Part shown: positions 46,951 to 59,132 of the stretch, piece by piece
How the letters are laid out: each line of letters begins with the position of its first letter
Numbering within the stretch: position 1 is the first letter of the stretch
Assembly (NCBI RefSeq): GCF_029784165.1
Contig: NC_073696.1
Location: forward strand, 104,058,665 to 104,122,664
Direction: 5' to 3'
Source: Wyeomyia smithii
Lineage: Eukaryota > Arthropoda > Insecta > Diptera > Culicidae
Length of the DNA stretch: 64,000 nucleotides
Notes under the pieces: generated by a model
Told to the model about the DNA's origin: nothing
The model's database searches: none
Seen by the model: only the letters and a program-made list of their open reading frames with translations
Made by a program: the position numbers and the translations under genes

Positions 46951-47563
46951 CTTCGGAAAATGACTGCGGTGCGACACTATACTGACAACTCTCTTTTTAC
47001 TCTAACAGCCTTATGAAAGCTATTCATGAGAGTTCACATACAGCTAAATCTCACTCGAAAATACAAAGCTGTCTTGTCTTGCCCACGACAGCTCATTCTT
47101 GCGCATGTATTTTGTTCATTTGGACCTTACAGACTAGTTTGTTCATTTTGAGGATGTATTGTTGCGCTGTTGATAGACTCCTGACCGACTGCGGCTATCA
47201 TCGATGATATTGGACTCGCACTCCTTCGTTTCTCTTTTTTCTTAGGATGGTGCAATAATGGATACGAAGTAAACCGTTCCATATATGCTCCCATTGTTGA
47301 TATTATTCCCCACGTGAGAGATAACGAGTTTCGCGCTTTCATTATAGCACCGGCCTTACTTTCGTGAATCAAAATCACCTGACATCCAGCTCGGAATAAT
47401 GCCGAAGAATGTCGGGTCTTAAATACTGTCATTAGCGACAGCTTAGAAGAACCAACAGACATAAGGAGATGGAAAATAACAACCCGTTTGGCATTGCATG
47501 TGTGTGCTATCGTCAGTGGCTGTCGGACTGTGTACCGAATGTATAGGAAGCTGCACAGCACAG
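46951..47563. other. unidentified insert between LINE halves
   Basis: Sequence unlike the I-clade LINE on either side. A minus-strand open frame of about 140 codons (47127-47550) has a basic middle segment, but I recognise no family. It probably belongs to the unit (46951 to about 52260) that split the LINE. Confidence 0.4.
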
Positions 47564-47669
47564 TAGGGTGTCCCAAAAAAAAATCGATGTTAAAAAAGTC
47601 GAGGTGCTCAGCCCTAAATTGAAAGATAATGTTATTTATAGCATTCTTGTAGAACATTTCGACTTTCTG

Positions 47670-48961
47670 AAAAATCGTTTTCAGGTTGCCCAAACGTGAT
47701 TCATGAAAAAATTACTTCTTCAAGCTACAAACCCACTCTTTTGCACTTTTTTCAATTCTGTTCGATTCCTACATTTTTCCATATATTTTTTTTATTTTTG
47801 TGGGGTTGTTTTTTGAATATTTTGCATGGTTCAGTTCATTATTGCATTTAGTTTTCTGACTCCCAGAGCCCATTAAACAACACAGAAAAATTATTTTTTT
47901 TAATAATTTTTAGATAAAACCCTTCAAAACACAAGAACTGAAATTTTCATTGTGAAGCGGGATTGACGACGAAAATTTACATGAAAAAAGATACTTGATA
48001 TTTTATCGGAGAGCTGTGATATTGGCATTTTTATATATAATGGAAAACTACGCATTTTAACAAATATGTTAAATAACTGTTTTATTTTGAGAGATAGAAA
48101 ATAACAATGTTCAGGAAACAAATGCGTTTTTAGATGGTTAATAACTTAGTAGAAGGTTTAAAAATTCGGGAAAATCTGCGAAAAAAGTTAGAACGAAAAT
48201 TGTGATTTTTAGTGCCTTCTAATAGAAAACTCAATGTTGCTCGTAATATGTAAGAGACAGAAACATGATGTCTTCGGTAAAGTTTCTTGTTTTAAGATAA
48301 CCTAAAACTTTGTCGAAGACACTTTGCGTCTATCTCATTCTGATTAAAAAATAATTTTTTTATCTCACTCATTGATGGATTGATCACCCATCTTTCCACA
48401 TCAAAAGATGTTTTTTTGAATATTCTGAAACTTCTCCGAATATACCTTATGGCTATAATCAACATTTGAGTCACTATTTTGGAAATTATACGCACAAACG
48501 GCAAAATAAAACACTGTGCAATGGAGATATTGAGCTTTAGTGGCATTTTTTACAAAATGCATAGTTTTCCATCACACGTTAAATCGTCAATATCTCAGCC
48601 CCCCGATAAGATATCAAGGATCTTTTCTCATGTAAATTTTCGTCTCAAATCCCGCTTAGCAGTAAAAATTTCAGTTCTTGATCAAAAAAATTTTTTATAT
48701 GTGTTTTGAAGGGTTTTATCTAAAAATTATGAGAAAAATTCACTTTTTTGTGATGTTCAATGGGTTCTGTGAGTCAAATAATTGAATGCGATGCTGAACC
48801 AAACCATGCAAAATCTTCAAAAATAACTCCACAAAAACAAAAAAAAGTATGGAAAAATGTAGGAATCGATCAGATTTGAAAAAAGTGCAAAAGAGTGGGT
48901 TTGTAGCTTGAAAAAATCATTTTTTCATAAATCACGTTTGGGCAACCTGAAAACGATTTTT
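47670..48961. repeat. 1.3-kb imperfect palindrome
   Basis: The left arm (about 47670-48120) pairs with the right arm (about 48540-48961). Examples: GGTTGCCCAAACGTGAT against ATCACGTTTGGGCAACC, TAGATAAAACCCTTCAAAAC against GTTTTGAAGGGTTTTATCTA, and GAAAATTTACATGA against TCATGTAAATTTTC. It has no coding capacity. Confidence 0.85.
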
Positions 48962-49093
48962 GCCTTTCTCCTAGAAAGGTGTAGCAATCACTGGAAAAAC
49001 CAAAGGTATAAAACTGGTCCCAATGGTCGAATTTCATATATCACTCGACCCCTTTCGACGAACTGAGCATTTTCTGTATGTATGTATGTATGT

Positions 49094-49147
<54 letters not shown>

Positions 49148-51730
49148 AACTTTTTTTTCTCACTCACTTTTTTCAGAGATGGCTGGACCGATTTTCATAA
49201 AATTAATTGCAAATGAAAGGTCTAGTTGCGCCATAGGTTGCTATTGAATTTCATTGTAATCGGATTTTTAGTTTAGAGGTTATGTATCAAAATGTAAAAA
49301 TCACGAAACATCAATATCTCAGAAACCACATAACCGATTTCAATAAAACTGGTTTTAAATGATCGGGCTGTCTTCAAAACCCTTAACTTTTAAATTTCGT
49401 TATGATTGAACATATGGTTCAAAAGTTATGTAAAGAAAAATTATCCTGAGTTTTTTTTAAACTCACTCATTTTTCTCAGAGATGGCTGAACCGATTTTTA
49501 CAAAATTAGTGTCAAATGAAAGGTATAATTGCCCCATAGGTTGCTATTGAATTTCATTGTAATCGGACTGTAACTTTGTCCGTTGTTCATAAAAATGTGA
49601 AATCACATAATGGACGTAAACATATTAAATTTCTCCTAACGATCACTGGCTAACTAAAAGGTAGAAAAGTGATCCAAATAGCCGAATGTCATATACTACT
49701 CGACTCAGTTCGACGAATCGAGCATTTTCTGCATGTATGCATGTATAGGTGTATATGTGTGTGTGAGTGTGGGTGTGTACGTGTGTATGTGCACCTTACA
49801 GCCTTTCTCCTAGAAAGGTATAGCAATTACTGAAAAAACTAAAGGTATTAAAGTGCTCCAGAGGGCCGAATGTCGTATATCACTCGACTTAGTTCGACGA
49901 GCTGAGCATTTTCTGTATGTATGTATGTATGTGTGTATGTGTGTATGCGTGTGTGTGTATGTGCAACTTTTTTTTCTCACTCACTTTTCTCAGAGATGGC
50001 TGGACCGATTTCCATGAAATTAATTGTAAATGAAAGGTGTAGTTACCTAATAGGATGCTCATTTCATCGTGATAAGATTTTTGGTTTAGAGGTTATGTAT
50101 CAAAATGTAAAAATCACGAAACATCAATATCTCAGAATCTACACAACCGATTTCAACAAAACTGATGTCAAATGAACGGGCTATCTTCAGAACTCTTAAC
50201 TTATAAATTTCATAAAAATTAAACAAATGGTTCAAAAGTTATGTATTGAAATGTTTTCCAGAGGCTGTTTAAACTCACTCACTTTTCTCGGAGATGGCTT
50301 GACCGGTTTTCACAAAACTAGTCTCGAATTAAAGGCCTAGTTGTCCCATAGGTTGCTATTGAATTTCATTTTAATCGGTTTGTAACTTTATCCGTTATTT
50401 ATAAAAATGTCAAATCACGTTACAAAAGCTGCAAACTGCTTAAACTCACTCACTTTTCTCAGTAATGGCTAGACCGGTTTTTACAAAATTAGTCGAAAAT
50501 GAAAGGTCTAGTGACCTCATAACACCCTATTGAACTTCATTGTAATCGGATTTTTAGTTTAGGCACCATGTATCAAAAAGTGAAAATCACTAAATTTTAT
50601 TATTTCAGAAACTACACAACCGATTTGAACAAAACTAATTTCAAATGAACGGGTTCCTTAAAAACCCTTAACTTTTGAATTTCATCAAGATTGAACTTGT
50701 GGTTCAGAAATTATGGAAAGAAACGTGTTCTGGAGACTATTTAATCTCACTAATGTTTCTCAGAGATGGCTGGACCGATTTTCATAAAATCAGTGTCATA
50801 TGGAAGTTCTTGTTGCCCCATAAGACCCTATTGATTTTTTTTGCAAACGGATTTTTACTTTGCCTGTTATGTTTAAAAATGTGAAATCCAGCTATGAAAA
50901 GAAACATATTCCGAAGACTACTTGGACTCACTCACTTTTCTCAGAGATGGTTGAACCGATTTCCACAAAATTAATGGCAAATGAAAGATCTAGCTGCCTC
51001 ATAACACCCTATTGAATTTTACTGCAATCGGACTGTAACTTCGTATGTATTGTATCGAAATGTGAAAATCACGAAACTTTATTATCTTAGAAACTACACA
51101 ACCGATTTGAACAATATTGATATCAGATGAACAGGCTAGTTAAGGGTTAACTGATGAATTATGATTGAACACGTGGTTTCAAAGTTTGGCTGCCTTATAC
51201 GTTCCCTTTTCATCTGATTATAATCGAACTTAACTTGTATTAAATTGTCAAAACAACGAAAGTCTATTATCTCAAGTAGTACACGACTTATTTGAACATA
51301 AGTAGTGTCATACAAACGAGTCATCTCTCAAACTTACAAATAACAAACTTCATAACAAGTTGATATGTGGTTCAAAAGTTTTGGAAAGAAAAGATATTCA
51401 AAGACTATTCAAAACTATACCTGCTTTGATCAATATACGTGGACTCAACATAATTCAAATGCGGTTTCGTACTATTTGAACGTTCCCGGTATCGCTCGTG
51501 ATGAAATTGTTCGAAATTAAAAGTCAATACTTTTATTTCACTATTTCTTAAGCACTAACATTACGTAAAATTTCATATTTTAAGCTTCAATTACAACATC
51601 AATATTTTGGAACCCAAAGAGTGAATATACTTTTATTGGATTCAAGTATTCATGTAAATCTATTTTTACAAATAATAAGTTTGAATGATAAAGGCTGAGT
51701 CTGACCGCTAGGTGGATTAATTTAGGTTTT
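48962..51730 (+). repeat. degenerate repeat array inserted in the fold-back element
   Basis: It begins CCTTTCTCCTAGAAAGGTGT, and the same head recurs at 49801. The phrase CAGAGATGGCTGGACCGATTT or a close variant recurs at about 49174, 49481, 49993, 50291, 50461, 50761 and 50941, followed by AAATGAAAGG and a GATTTCAA(T/C)AAAACT block. Units are 170-330 bp and diverged. (TG)n tracts follow both heads. Confidence 0.8.
49072..49147 (+). repeat. (TGTA)n/(TG)n microsatellite
   Basis: TGTATGTATG followed by about 50 bp of TG. Related shorter tracts lie at 49735-49795 and 49914-49965, each at the same place relative to the repeat head. Confidence 0.9.
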
Positions 51731-51834
51731 AGAAAGTCGAAATGTTCTACAAAAATGCTATAAACAACATTATCTTTCAATTTAGGGCTGAGCACCTTGA
51801 CTTTTTCAGCATCGATTTTTTTTGGGACACCCTA

Positions 51835-51960
51835 CTGCACAGCCGCAAAGTTACAAAGTCTGCTTTGCCAAGCGAATGGTCGTGGGTTTGAATCTTAGTA
51901 GCATCAGGCCATTCGATGTCAAAAAGGACTTAAGCATGAGTTTATTCTCATGCTTAAGTC
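51835..51960 (+). mobile_element. possible tRNA-related SINE fragment
   Basis: The B-box-like GGGTTTGAATCTT near 51885, preceded by TGCCAAGCGAATGGTCG, resembles a tRNA T-arm region. No tail or A box is convincing. A nearby TTAAGCATGAG inverted pair (about 51928-51959) forms a small hairpin. Confidence 0.25.
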
Positions 51961-52259
51961 ATCAATTACCCTTCCCTTATGCTGTAATCTATAATACCCT
52001 TACGTGACTTCCTCTTAACAAAAAATAAATCCCTTCTATCAATAAAACTGGCCACAAGTACGCACGAAGAAACTTCTTCAGGGAATTGTAATTGGTGATA
52101 TTCGGCAGGAGGAACGAGGCTCGGTATAGTAGAACAGTAAGCGTGTAAAAGGAAGGGTAAAATCACGTTATACACAAGTACTGATTAAATAACTGCCACT
52201 TCTCAATAGCGGTATTGCTAATAATAGAAGTGTGAGATACAGCATACACCCGGGCATAT

Positions 52260-52953
52260 CTCACAATAGATCAATGATCCTGGTCGCAGTGAGGAAGTCC
52301 ATACAGGAAACGAAAAATAGGGAGCAGGGAAGACTGTGCAATACAATGAGAGCGCGAGACATGAAGATCGACGGTGTTGTGACCGCGATCCGTGTCTGTC
52401 CGTCGAGTGCCTTTTGAAAGATGCTGTTGGTTGTTATAGGAACAACAGTCTTTCTGAGGAAAAAATTCTTAACTGCAAGCAATTGTTGTCTGTGTCACTT
52501 GTAGAGGGTAAGAAAATCTACATCCTGTCAGACTCGTATCAGTTATATTTGCCGGAACTGCACTACCAAGCTACGTCTCGATCCACCATGCTCGTCCCCA
52601 TGTGCGATTATATATATCCCGCGTTATGAACTGCCGTCGTTGTAAGCAGTTGGACCACACAACCGTCTACTGCTGCAATAAGGCACTCCTGCAGACTCCT
52701 GCAGTGTAAATGCTGAAAAATGTATTCATTGTGTCATTATCAGTATGAGCTCTCGACATGTGCGGTGTACATGCTGCGCAGGGACAAAATTAAACGGTCT
52801 TTTGAAGCACTCAAAATTTTCTTACGCTGAAATGCTGAAATAGCCCGCCGCCACTAAACCCTTTGATCTGCTGTCTTCTGATGAAAGCAACTCTGACGAT
52901 CTGCTAGCGGGAGCACCTTTCGCCAACCCCGGGAAGTCTAGAAAGAGGAAAAA
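52260..52953 (+). pseudogene. second I-clade LINE copy, ORF1 middle with zinc knuckles
   Basis: It aligns with about 10020-10720 of the first copy: GATCGACGGTGT, LSVECLL, NCKQLLSVSLVEGKK and NCRRCKQLDHTTVYCCNKAL (first knuckle). Then CIHC-like and ELSTCAVYMLRRDK follow. At the site of the first copy's stop codon this copy has CTG (Leu). The second knuckle is deleted. The copy ends at the mariner fragment. Confidence 0.8.
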
Positions 52954-52955
52954 TA

Positions 52956-53414
52956 TTGCGCGAAAAACGGATAATATACGAACAAACGTACGAAAAATTG
53001 ATTTTACTGCATGACAATGCTCAACCTCATACTGCCAAAGTCGTTGAAACTTACATGAAAATTAACTCATATTGCGAACCTGATACATATATACGTTTTT
53101 CACTATTACATAGCAAGTCAGTGATGTGTGCAATAAATTTCTCCGAATTTTATAAACTACCCAACATTTCCAAGAAATCAAAGGCATGGTTTGCTGAGAG
53201 GGACATTCCGCTTCTTGAATGGCCAGCTTGCAGTCCCGAATGCAATTCCATGGAGAACCTCTGGGGAATCTTGGCCGGCATGGTCTATGCAAACGGACGA
53301 CAGTTTGACAACATTTCTAGCCTCAAGGCAGTAATTCAGGAGTGTTGGGCTGAAATTGAGATGGCAACACTTCAGAAGCTGTCTGACTCGATGCCGAATA
53401 GAATTTTAATGTGA
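52956..53414 (+). pseudogene. chimeric open frame: mariner segment joined to Tc1 segment
   Basis: A single 152-codon open frame. The N-terminal part (about residues 1-50) reads REKRIIYEQTYEKLILLHDN, then AQPHTAKVVETYMK, the second-Asp block of a DD34D mariner. The C-terminal part (from about residue 70) reads KAWFAERDIPLLEWPACSPE, then CNSMENLWGILAGMVYANGR and LQKLSDSMPNRI, the third catalytic block of a DD34E Tc1 transposase. The two families do not belong together. The open frame is probably chance. Confidence 0.75.
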
Positions 53415-53707
53415 TCCGAAATGGAGGGGGACATACTAAATATTAGACACCGATTGAACTGTAAATTTGCCACACAATGTTTGTTTTTTTTTTCGATATT
53501 TGAAGATGCGGCTAAACGAATGTCTACCAAAATTTCACACTTTTGAATCATTTTGAGTACAAAAAGGGAACTGTTACTGTTATTTAATAATAAATTCGAT
53601 GAAAATAAACAACCTTCGTTATTTATCAGCAAAACTGAACAAAAAACTGATCTATTTTTTAAAATATTGAGAAAAAAAGGGTGCGGCTAAACGAATGTCT
53701 ACCACTG
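53160..53707 (+). mobile_element. Tc1-like element, 3' part with IR/DR end
   Basis: After the transposase C-terminus, a 23-bp direct repeat TGCGGCTAAACGAATGTCTA(CCA) occurs at 53507-53529 and again at 53682-53704, the second ending in CTG next to TA (53708-53709). Paired binding sites about 175 bp apart define the IR/DR structure of Tc1 elements such as Minos or Sleeping Beauty. The 5' end is missing. Confidence 0.8.
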
Positions 53708-53902
53708 TATTAGAAAAGTAAATAAAGGCAATCGTTTTGGTTTATTATCATGAAGATAAAAACTAACAATCGGGTCTTGTCCAAGCGCAAACATATCGAA
53801 GAAAAGAGGAAACTTGAAAAAAACGTCAGAGTGCAACTCACACATCTACAGACATGGCATTGCCAGCTCTCTACTGGCCAGGATGCAAGAAAATTTTTTT
53901 TA

Positions 53903-54720
53903 CAACGGGTGACAACTAAAAATCTGGATTTTTTCTGGGGCTTTTACTCCACAACAAACACGCTCAGTATATGAAAGCTCTATGTTTCCTCTTCATGCCA
54001 GTATGTTTTGTTTTGTTTATGCATGCTCAGTTCAGTTCAAAATGGCATCCAAACAAGGAGCATTCCGCAAGTGCATTGTACAGTTCGCTATGAACTGCAC
54101 AACAATTTTGGCAAGAAGTTCATAGTAAACCATTTTGAAAGCGAAAGTTTTCCGGTTTCTATTGTGTATGGTTTCCTGCAAACCTCAACTGTATACCGAC
54201 AGGAAGGTAGTGGAAGACCGACCAAAGTAGTGGACAGAAAAGGACTTTTTCGTTTTTGTTGAATCATGGTTCAAACCTAGTGGTTTGGCTATCAATCAAA
54301 ATATATACCAGAACGAATGTTTGAACAACATTATGATTCCATTTCATCCGAAACCTCATACAGATGAGAAGTATGTGTTTTGGCCAGAGAAAATATCATC
54401 GCAACACGTCAAAAAAACACAAACGTTTCTGAATAACCACTCGACTCCATTTGTATCCCAAATACGCAACCTAACAAATACATCCCAGTATCGTCCAATC
54501 GAAGATTTCTTAGGGATTTTGAGTTCCTTAAGTGCAAAAATAACTGGAGATCAACGAATTGCTAACAGTTGAATCGAGGGATGAACCCGAAAAGCGGACT
54601 TGAAGTCCACAGGGTTCAAAAAGAACGTATCTTCATGAGGAATAAATTAGTATTTCTTTAAGTTCTGCCACCTTTTTTGACAGCTGTAGAAAAAATTCCA
54701 AATTTTTAGTTGTCACTCGT
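53903..54720 (+). mobile_element. Tc1/mariner-like (D37E-type) element, internally deleted
   Basis: The ends ACGGGTGACAACTAAAAATC and, inverted, ACGAGTGACAACTAAAAATT mark both termini. The transposase remnant starts ATGGCATCCAAACAAGG (54043), with a helix-turn-helix region ELHNNFGKKFIVNHFESESF and GSGRPTKVVD. It jumps to AINQNIYQNECLNN, KYVFWPEKISSQH (catalytic Asp replaced by Glu) and YRPIEDFLGIL. The first catalytic Asp region is deleted, as in the split copy at 5278/21735. Confidence 0.8.
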
Positions 54721-54787
54721 TATTAAACATTATTTTGAATGCGGCATTTTTGTGGCTCAAATGAGTCACTTTTTTTCTCTATCTTAA

Positions 54788-55023
54788 GGTGAAACTGGAC
54801 GGTGGCTTTTTTCCATTTAACTTTGAGAATTGGGTTTTTTTTTCACTTGACGATTTTGAACGTAAAAATCTCGCCTTCCACCGAATAAATAGCGCTCGAA
54901 TTGTTACTCTATGCATGCGTCAATGGTGCAAACAATTGATCAAAGTATCACAAACGTAATTTTAATGATTTTCGAGAAAATTATCTTGTAAATTCGGGCT
55001 AAATTCAAGCCCGGTGTTTCACC
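54788..55023. mobile_element. TTAA-flanked MITE
   Basis: The ends GGTGAAACTGGACGG and, inverted, GGTGAAACACCGGGC are flanked by TTAA (54784-54787 and 55024-55027). 236 bp, non-coding. TTAA targeting suggests piggyBac or Kolobok mobilisation. Confidence 0.78.
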
Positions 55024-55029
55024 TTAAAG

Positions 55030-58000
55030 TCGTTACAAACTTACCAGCGTTAGAACTTGAAGATTTTTGGGTTGATTTTTTCAATAACAAATCCTTGCGT
55101 TTTATACGTTTTTTTTGATAAATATATTTTATTGAAATTTTCACAGGGTTGAGATTTACTAAACTATGTTTTTTTTATTTAAATAAAAACATAGTACAGT
55201 TAACCACAAACCTTATTTTGAATTCATTGTGGTGAAGAATATCAGAACACAGTCATTTCCATTTCTATTTGGCTTCAATTAGTTGGAAGATTTCAAATTT
55301 TAACTATTAGCACTGGTGACTGTCGGATTAAGAAACAAATATTCGTTTTTGCTTCTATACACGGACTGATTAAGCCGATAAATCTACAAAATTAACCGCT
55401 ACAGTCAACAAACAAACATGTATTAGCACTGGAATATGAAAAAAAAAACTTTTCTATGTGGAATCCATATTGTGCCACAGGAAGCGCTAGTCGGTTTTAT
55501 CCATGGCCGACAGTATGCAGTTACTCCTGACTGATTTGCATTTTCAAAGACCCTGCTACGCACAGCGGCAATCGGACGATCAGGTAAAGGACCGGAACTT
55601 CACATTCCTTATGACATTCACGGACCGCCATGCGGCCAGGATGATCTGCGGCGGCATTGTGCTTTCTTCCTCGCCAAACAGACTAACGATACGACTGTTG
55701 TCCCACACCGAAAACAAACAGAGAATCAACATTTCTCCTTCTAATCTATCATCCCTAATTATGGACAAGCAAACATTCTAAACCGGCACAAGAAACGAAC
55801 CCGAGGAGCTGCATGCCACATGCCGATCGGCAATCGAGCGTGCTTGTGCCGGATGGAACCGTGCAGCCGTTGTCTGTCCATTTTCCCAACGAATTGGAGA
55901 GGGTAGACGGGCCGAGCTGAGGGGACTTAACGAGAAAAGGCAGCGCACGACAAACGAGAGAAAATGAGAAATAAAGTTTCGGAAAAGTAGAATCAGTCCG
56001 ACTACAACGTGTTATTACTGACTGGGCTGATTTTTTATGTATTTTTTTTTTCTCGTGCTGCTCAGATGGAATCCTATCGAATGACGAACCACCATGGAGA
56101 GACCGAAGCGGAACAACGAGTGATCCGAAAGATTTTTTTCCTTGTTGTTAAGTCTGGGCTGCAGCTCAGTTGGGTTGGATTTGTTTTTTTCTGGGAGAAC
56201 AGAATCAGCTCTGGCTGGACTGGACACAGTAATACTTTACCCAAAAAGCGAAAATGCGAAGCGGAATCAAGAAAACCATGACTGCTTTTCTCAGCATGAT
56301 GATTCGAAGAAACCGAACGGGCGGAACAATGAGTGACCTCGAGGCCTATTTATGGGTCATTTGTTTCCAGGGGAATGAATTGTGTGTCGGTCTTTTCGGA
56401 ATTCAAACGTGTAATATGTCACGCACAAGGGTTTTAAACTGTAAGTTGTAAGGATTTTAACTTGTGACCAGTAATCTTTGAACTATCATTTGCTGGATTT
56501 CAATTGTGAAAATCAAAATACAACTTCTCGAGTTTCATCTGAAAAAAAAGAACTGCGAACTCTACACGACGACAGTTGAAAGAGAAATTATACACTATAT
56601 CGTGTTTAAAAAAAATCAAAGATTTTTGGACTCGGTTCTTACCAAAACACCACCACACACGGTTCGAGTGGATCGTGCCACATTGTGGAATGTTCGAACG
56701 GACTACGTGTAGATTTGTTCCGTACACTCTCATCCGTGTAAGCCAACAAGTTCGAACGCACAAAACTGGCTGGGCAGGGCCGATGGGCGTAACCTGTTGA
56801 TGGTCGTTGTTAGTTCCAGAATAATAACGACGTCTGAGATTGGAGCCGGTTGAAACTTCACTCGACCAGTAGCGTATGCGTCTCTCGTGGGCTCCAAACT
56901 CCTAGGCAGAGTGATGCATAGTGGGATAAAAGTGGGTTGTTTGTTCAAAATTATGTTTCACGTTATTTTGGTTAGCCGTCATGACTAACAACACACCGAT
57001 GAAAATGTTTTGTTTTATTCAAAACATTCAATGCAAAACAAATTTTCGGCCACGCTATTTGGTTTCTTGTGCAACGTAAATAATTTGAACAAACCATTTC
57101 CAAAATCCCGTTGCTCAAGTCAGTCTGCTTGCTGCTACAAGTCGTCGTTGTCCGCGAAGCTTCAAGCAGCTCCCCCTTGAAGCCTACAAATTAAAGTGCT
57201 GTTGCTTTGCTATCTGCGTGCTCGTTAACGTCGATCATCAACACCCACACGTAACAAGAACTGGACAAAGCAGTGCCGAAGCCGCAAGAGCGTTTTTCTT
57301 CTCTGAGGTGTCCCAGAGAGTAGCAGTTCGATTGATATCGATGGTACTCGATTTGTTTGGAAAAATATACTCAGCCTGAAGGGTGTTTACGGTACTAATG
57401 ACGAGGCTTGAATCGATATTATTTCTTTAATAACAATCACAATCCGCAGTACAAACGCTATACAGCGTGTAGTTTTGTCTTGTTGATCAATGCTTGTGAT
57501 TGTCTCTCTGCCCGGTCTTCGGTCTTCGATCCTGCAGGGTTACAATTGGCGTGCGTTATTGCTTTTAACATTCTTTGACTGCGTAAAGATCAACAAACGA
57601 GTTGATTCTTCTGAGTTTCCTTCCCTCCAATGTCTAATCTTGTTTGGGTCTTTTTCACAAAGAAACGAGCTACAACACCAGACCGGTGTCAGCCAGCTGA
57701 ATGCCTGTGGAACTTACTCTGCGGAATAACCAGAGTAAGACAGCAAGAAATAACCCTCTCAATTTGGCTGCTTTCGAGCGGTCGAGTTTGGTGCAGGTAG
57801 TTTCCGTCCAGTTAGCTGGCATCACTACGGGAATGGAATTAACAAATGGACAGAATGAAAGAAGCAATCAAGATGAGATTATATATGCGAGACGCTAGAA
57901 GCGGGGCCGTGGTGGAGAACTAATGGAAACCGGCGAGGTGACGGAGAACACGATGCAGAAGATAGGCGGGTACGGCTCAAGTCGTGCCCCGGTGGGTGGC

Positions 58001-59130
58001 AGGAAATGATGCACTAATTTTTTTGCTGTTAGAAATTAAGTGAGTCTCGTTAATTGTCGATTTGCCTCTAGAGTTGATTGCTTTATTGATAACTATTAAT
58101 AATTCTACTTATTTTATCTGTAGAATGGATTTTAGAAATTAATATCAATAATTATGTGAACATTACTACCATGTAATTTTTACAAATGGAAATTTTAGAA
58201 ATTTGTACAGTTCGTCCTAATCAACAATGTCAGTAAAATTATTACAGTTCATTCAGCTCGGTCACTAAAGCTGTAACTATATTATAATCAAAGCAGAATT
58301 TCTTGATTGTTAAATATGGCCTCCGATTTGTTGACTAGCACATTCCGGATTACTGAAGTCGGCTTGATATCTCCAACTCGTCTTGATGGGTTTATAAATT
58401 TTTTATTTGCACTACCAAGATGTAGTTTCACGCAGCAGAGGTTAAACAAGTTGATTTGGTGTGTGCTAGATATTTTTTGCAAAAAAAAGAGCTAGGCATC
58501 ATCATAATCGTGTGAATAGGTAAAGTTCCAGTCTTAGTTCCATTTTATTTTTCATTTCATTTTTTCGTATGCAACAACCTAAATTTTTAAATTAGGCATA
58601 ATATTTTCTACCTAGTATTTAAAATGACAGCGAGAAAATTGTTAAGCTGATTTTGAAGAAAAAAATAACAGGAGGGTTGTGTGCAAAGCCACGACCGCAA
58701 GGTTGAAGTAGAATACTTTTACAAGAAAGATGGCTGCTTGCGTGTCAGTCATTTTTTTCTAGTAAATAAACGTTGTCTAATCAGATCAATCGTATTTTAC
58801 GCTTCAACAAGGATTGACCATTTCAAATAATATAGTAAGTTGCTTGTCATGGTTGGGGTTTGACAATTTTTAAAATTTTGGGATGAAATCTTTTCGGATG
58901 ACGTGCTTATGACTGAAGGGAAAGATAATTCAGTACGTTCTGGGACACGGAAATAAAGTAAAATTTATAACTTTTACAAATTTAAAAATGTAAATTAACT
59001 CAAAAGAAAACATTAACGCTTTAATCATCAGGTTTTTATTAAATCCTGTAAAGGACAATTTGTTGTTCAATTTAGTATCGGATATGATGCCGATTACATC
59101 TTTGCGTTATCACTGACAGTGCGAACAAAG
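55030..59130. other. intronic spacer; one unassigned open frame
   Basis: The frame at 55503-55781 (ATG in good context, 92 codons) has no recognisable domain and no splice support. Open frames at 56009-56800 overlap on both strands without motifs. No element ends were identified. Confidence 0.4.
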
Positions 59131-59132
59131 TA

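Larger units (their letters stand above)
47564..51832. mobile_element. hAT-like fold-back element, itself interrupted
   Basis: The ends TAGGGTGTCCCAAAAAAAA and, inverted, TAGGGTGTCCCAAAAAAAAT lie within arms that pair for about 110 bp (47564-47680 with 51725-51832). The flanking 8-mers CAGCACAG and CTGCACAG match at 7 of 8 positions. The end sequence and 8-bp duplication suggest hAT. The interior is a 1.3-kb palindrome plus a 2.8-kb repeat array inserted at 48961. Confidence 0.75.

Noticed and set aside
47127..47693. 188-codon minus-strand open frame
   Set aside because: It crosses the end of the hAT-like element, so it cannot be one gene; the remaining 140 codons match no family I know.
55503..55781. 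92-codon open frame with good start context
   Set aside because: No domain, no splice or poly(A) support, and it lies inside the Frizzled intron.
56009..56800. Several overlapping open frames on both strands
   Set aside because: Mutual overlap, no motifs; typical chance frames.
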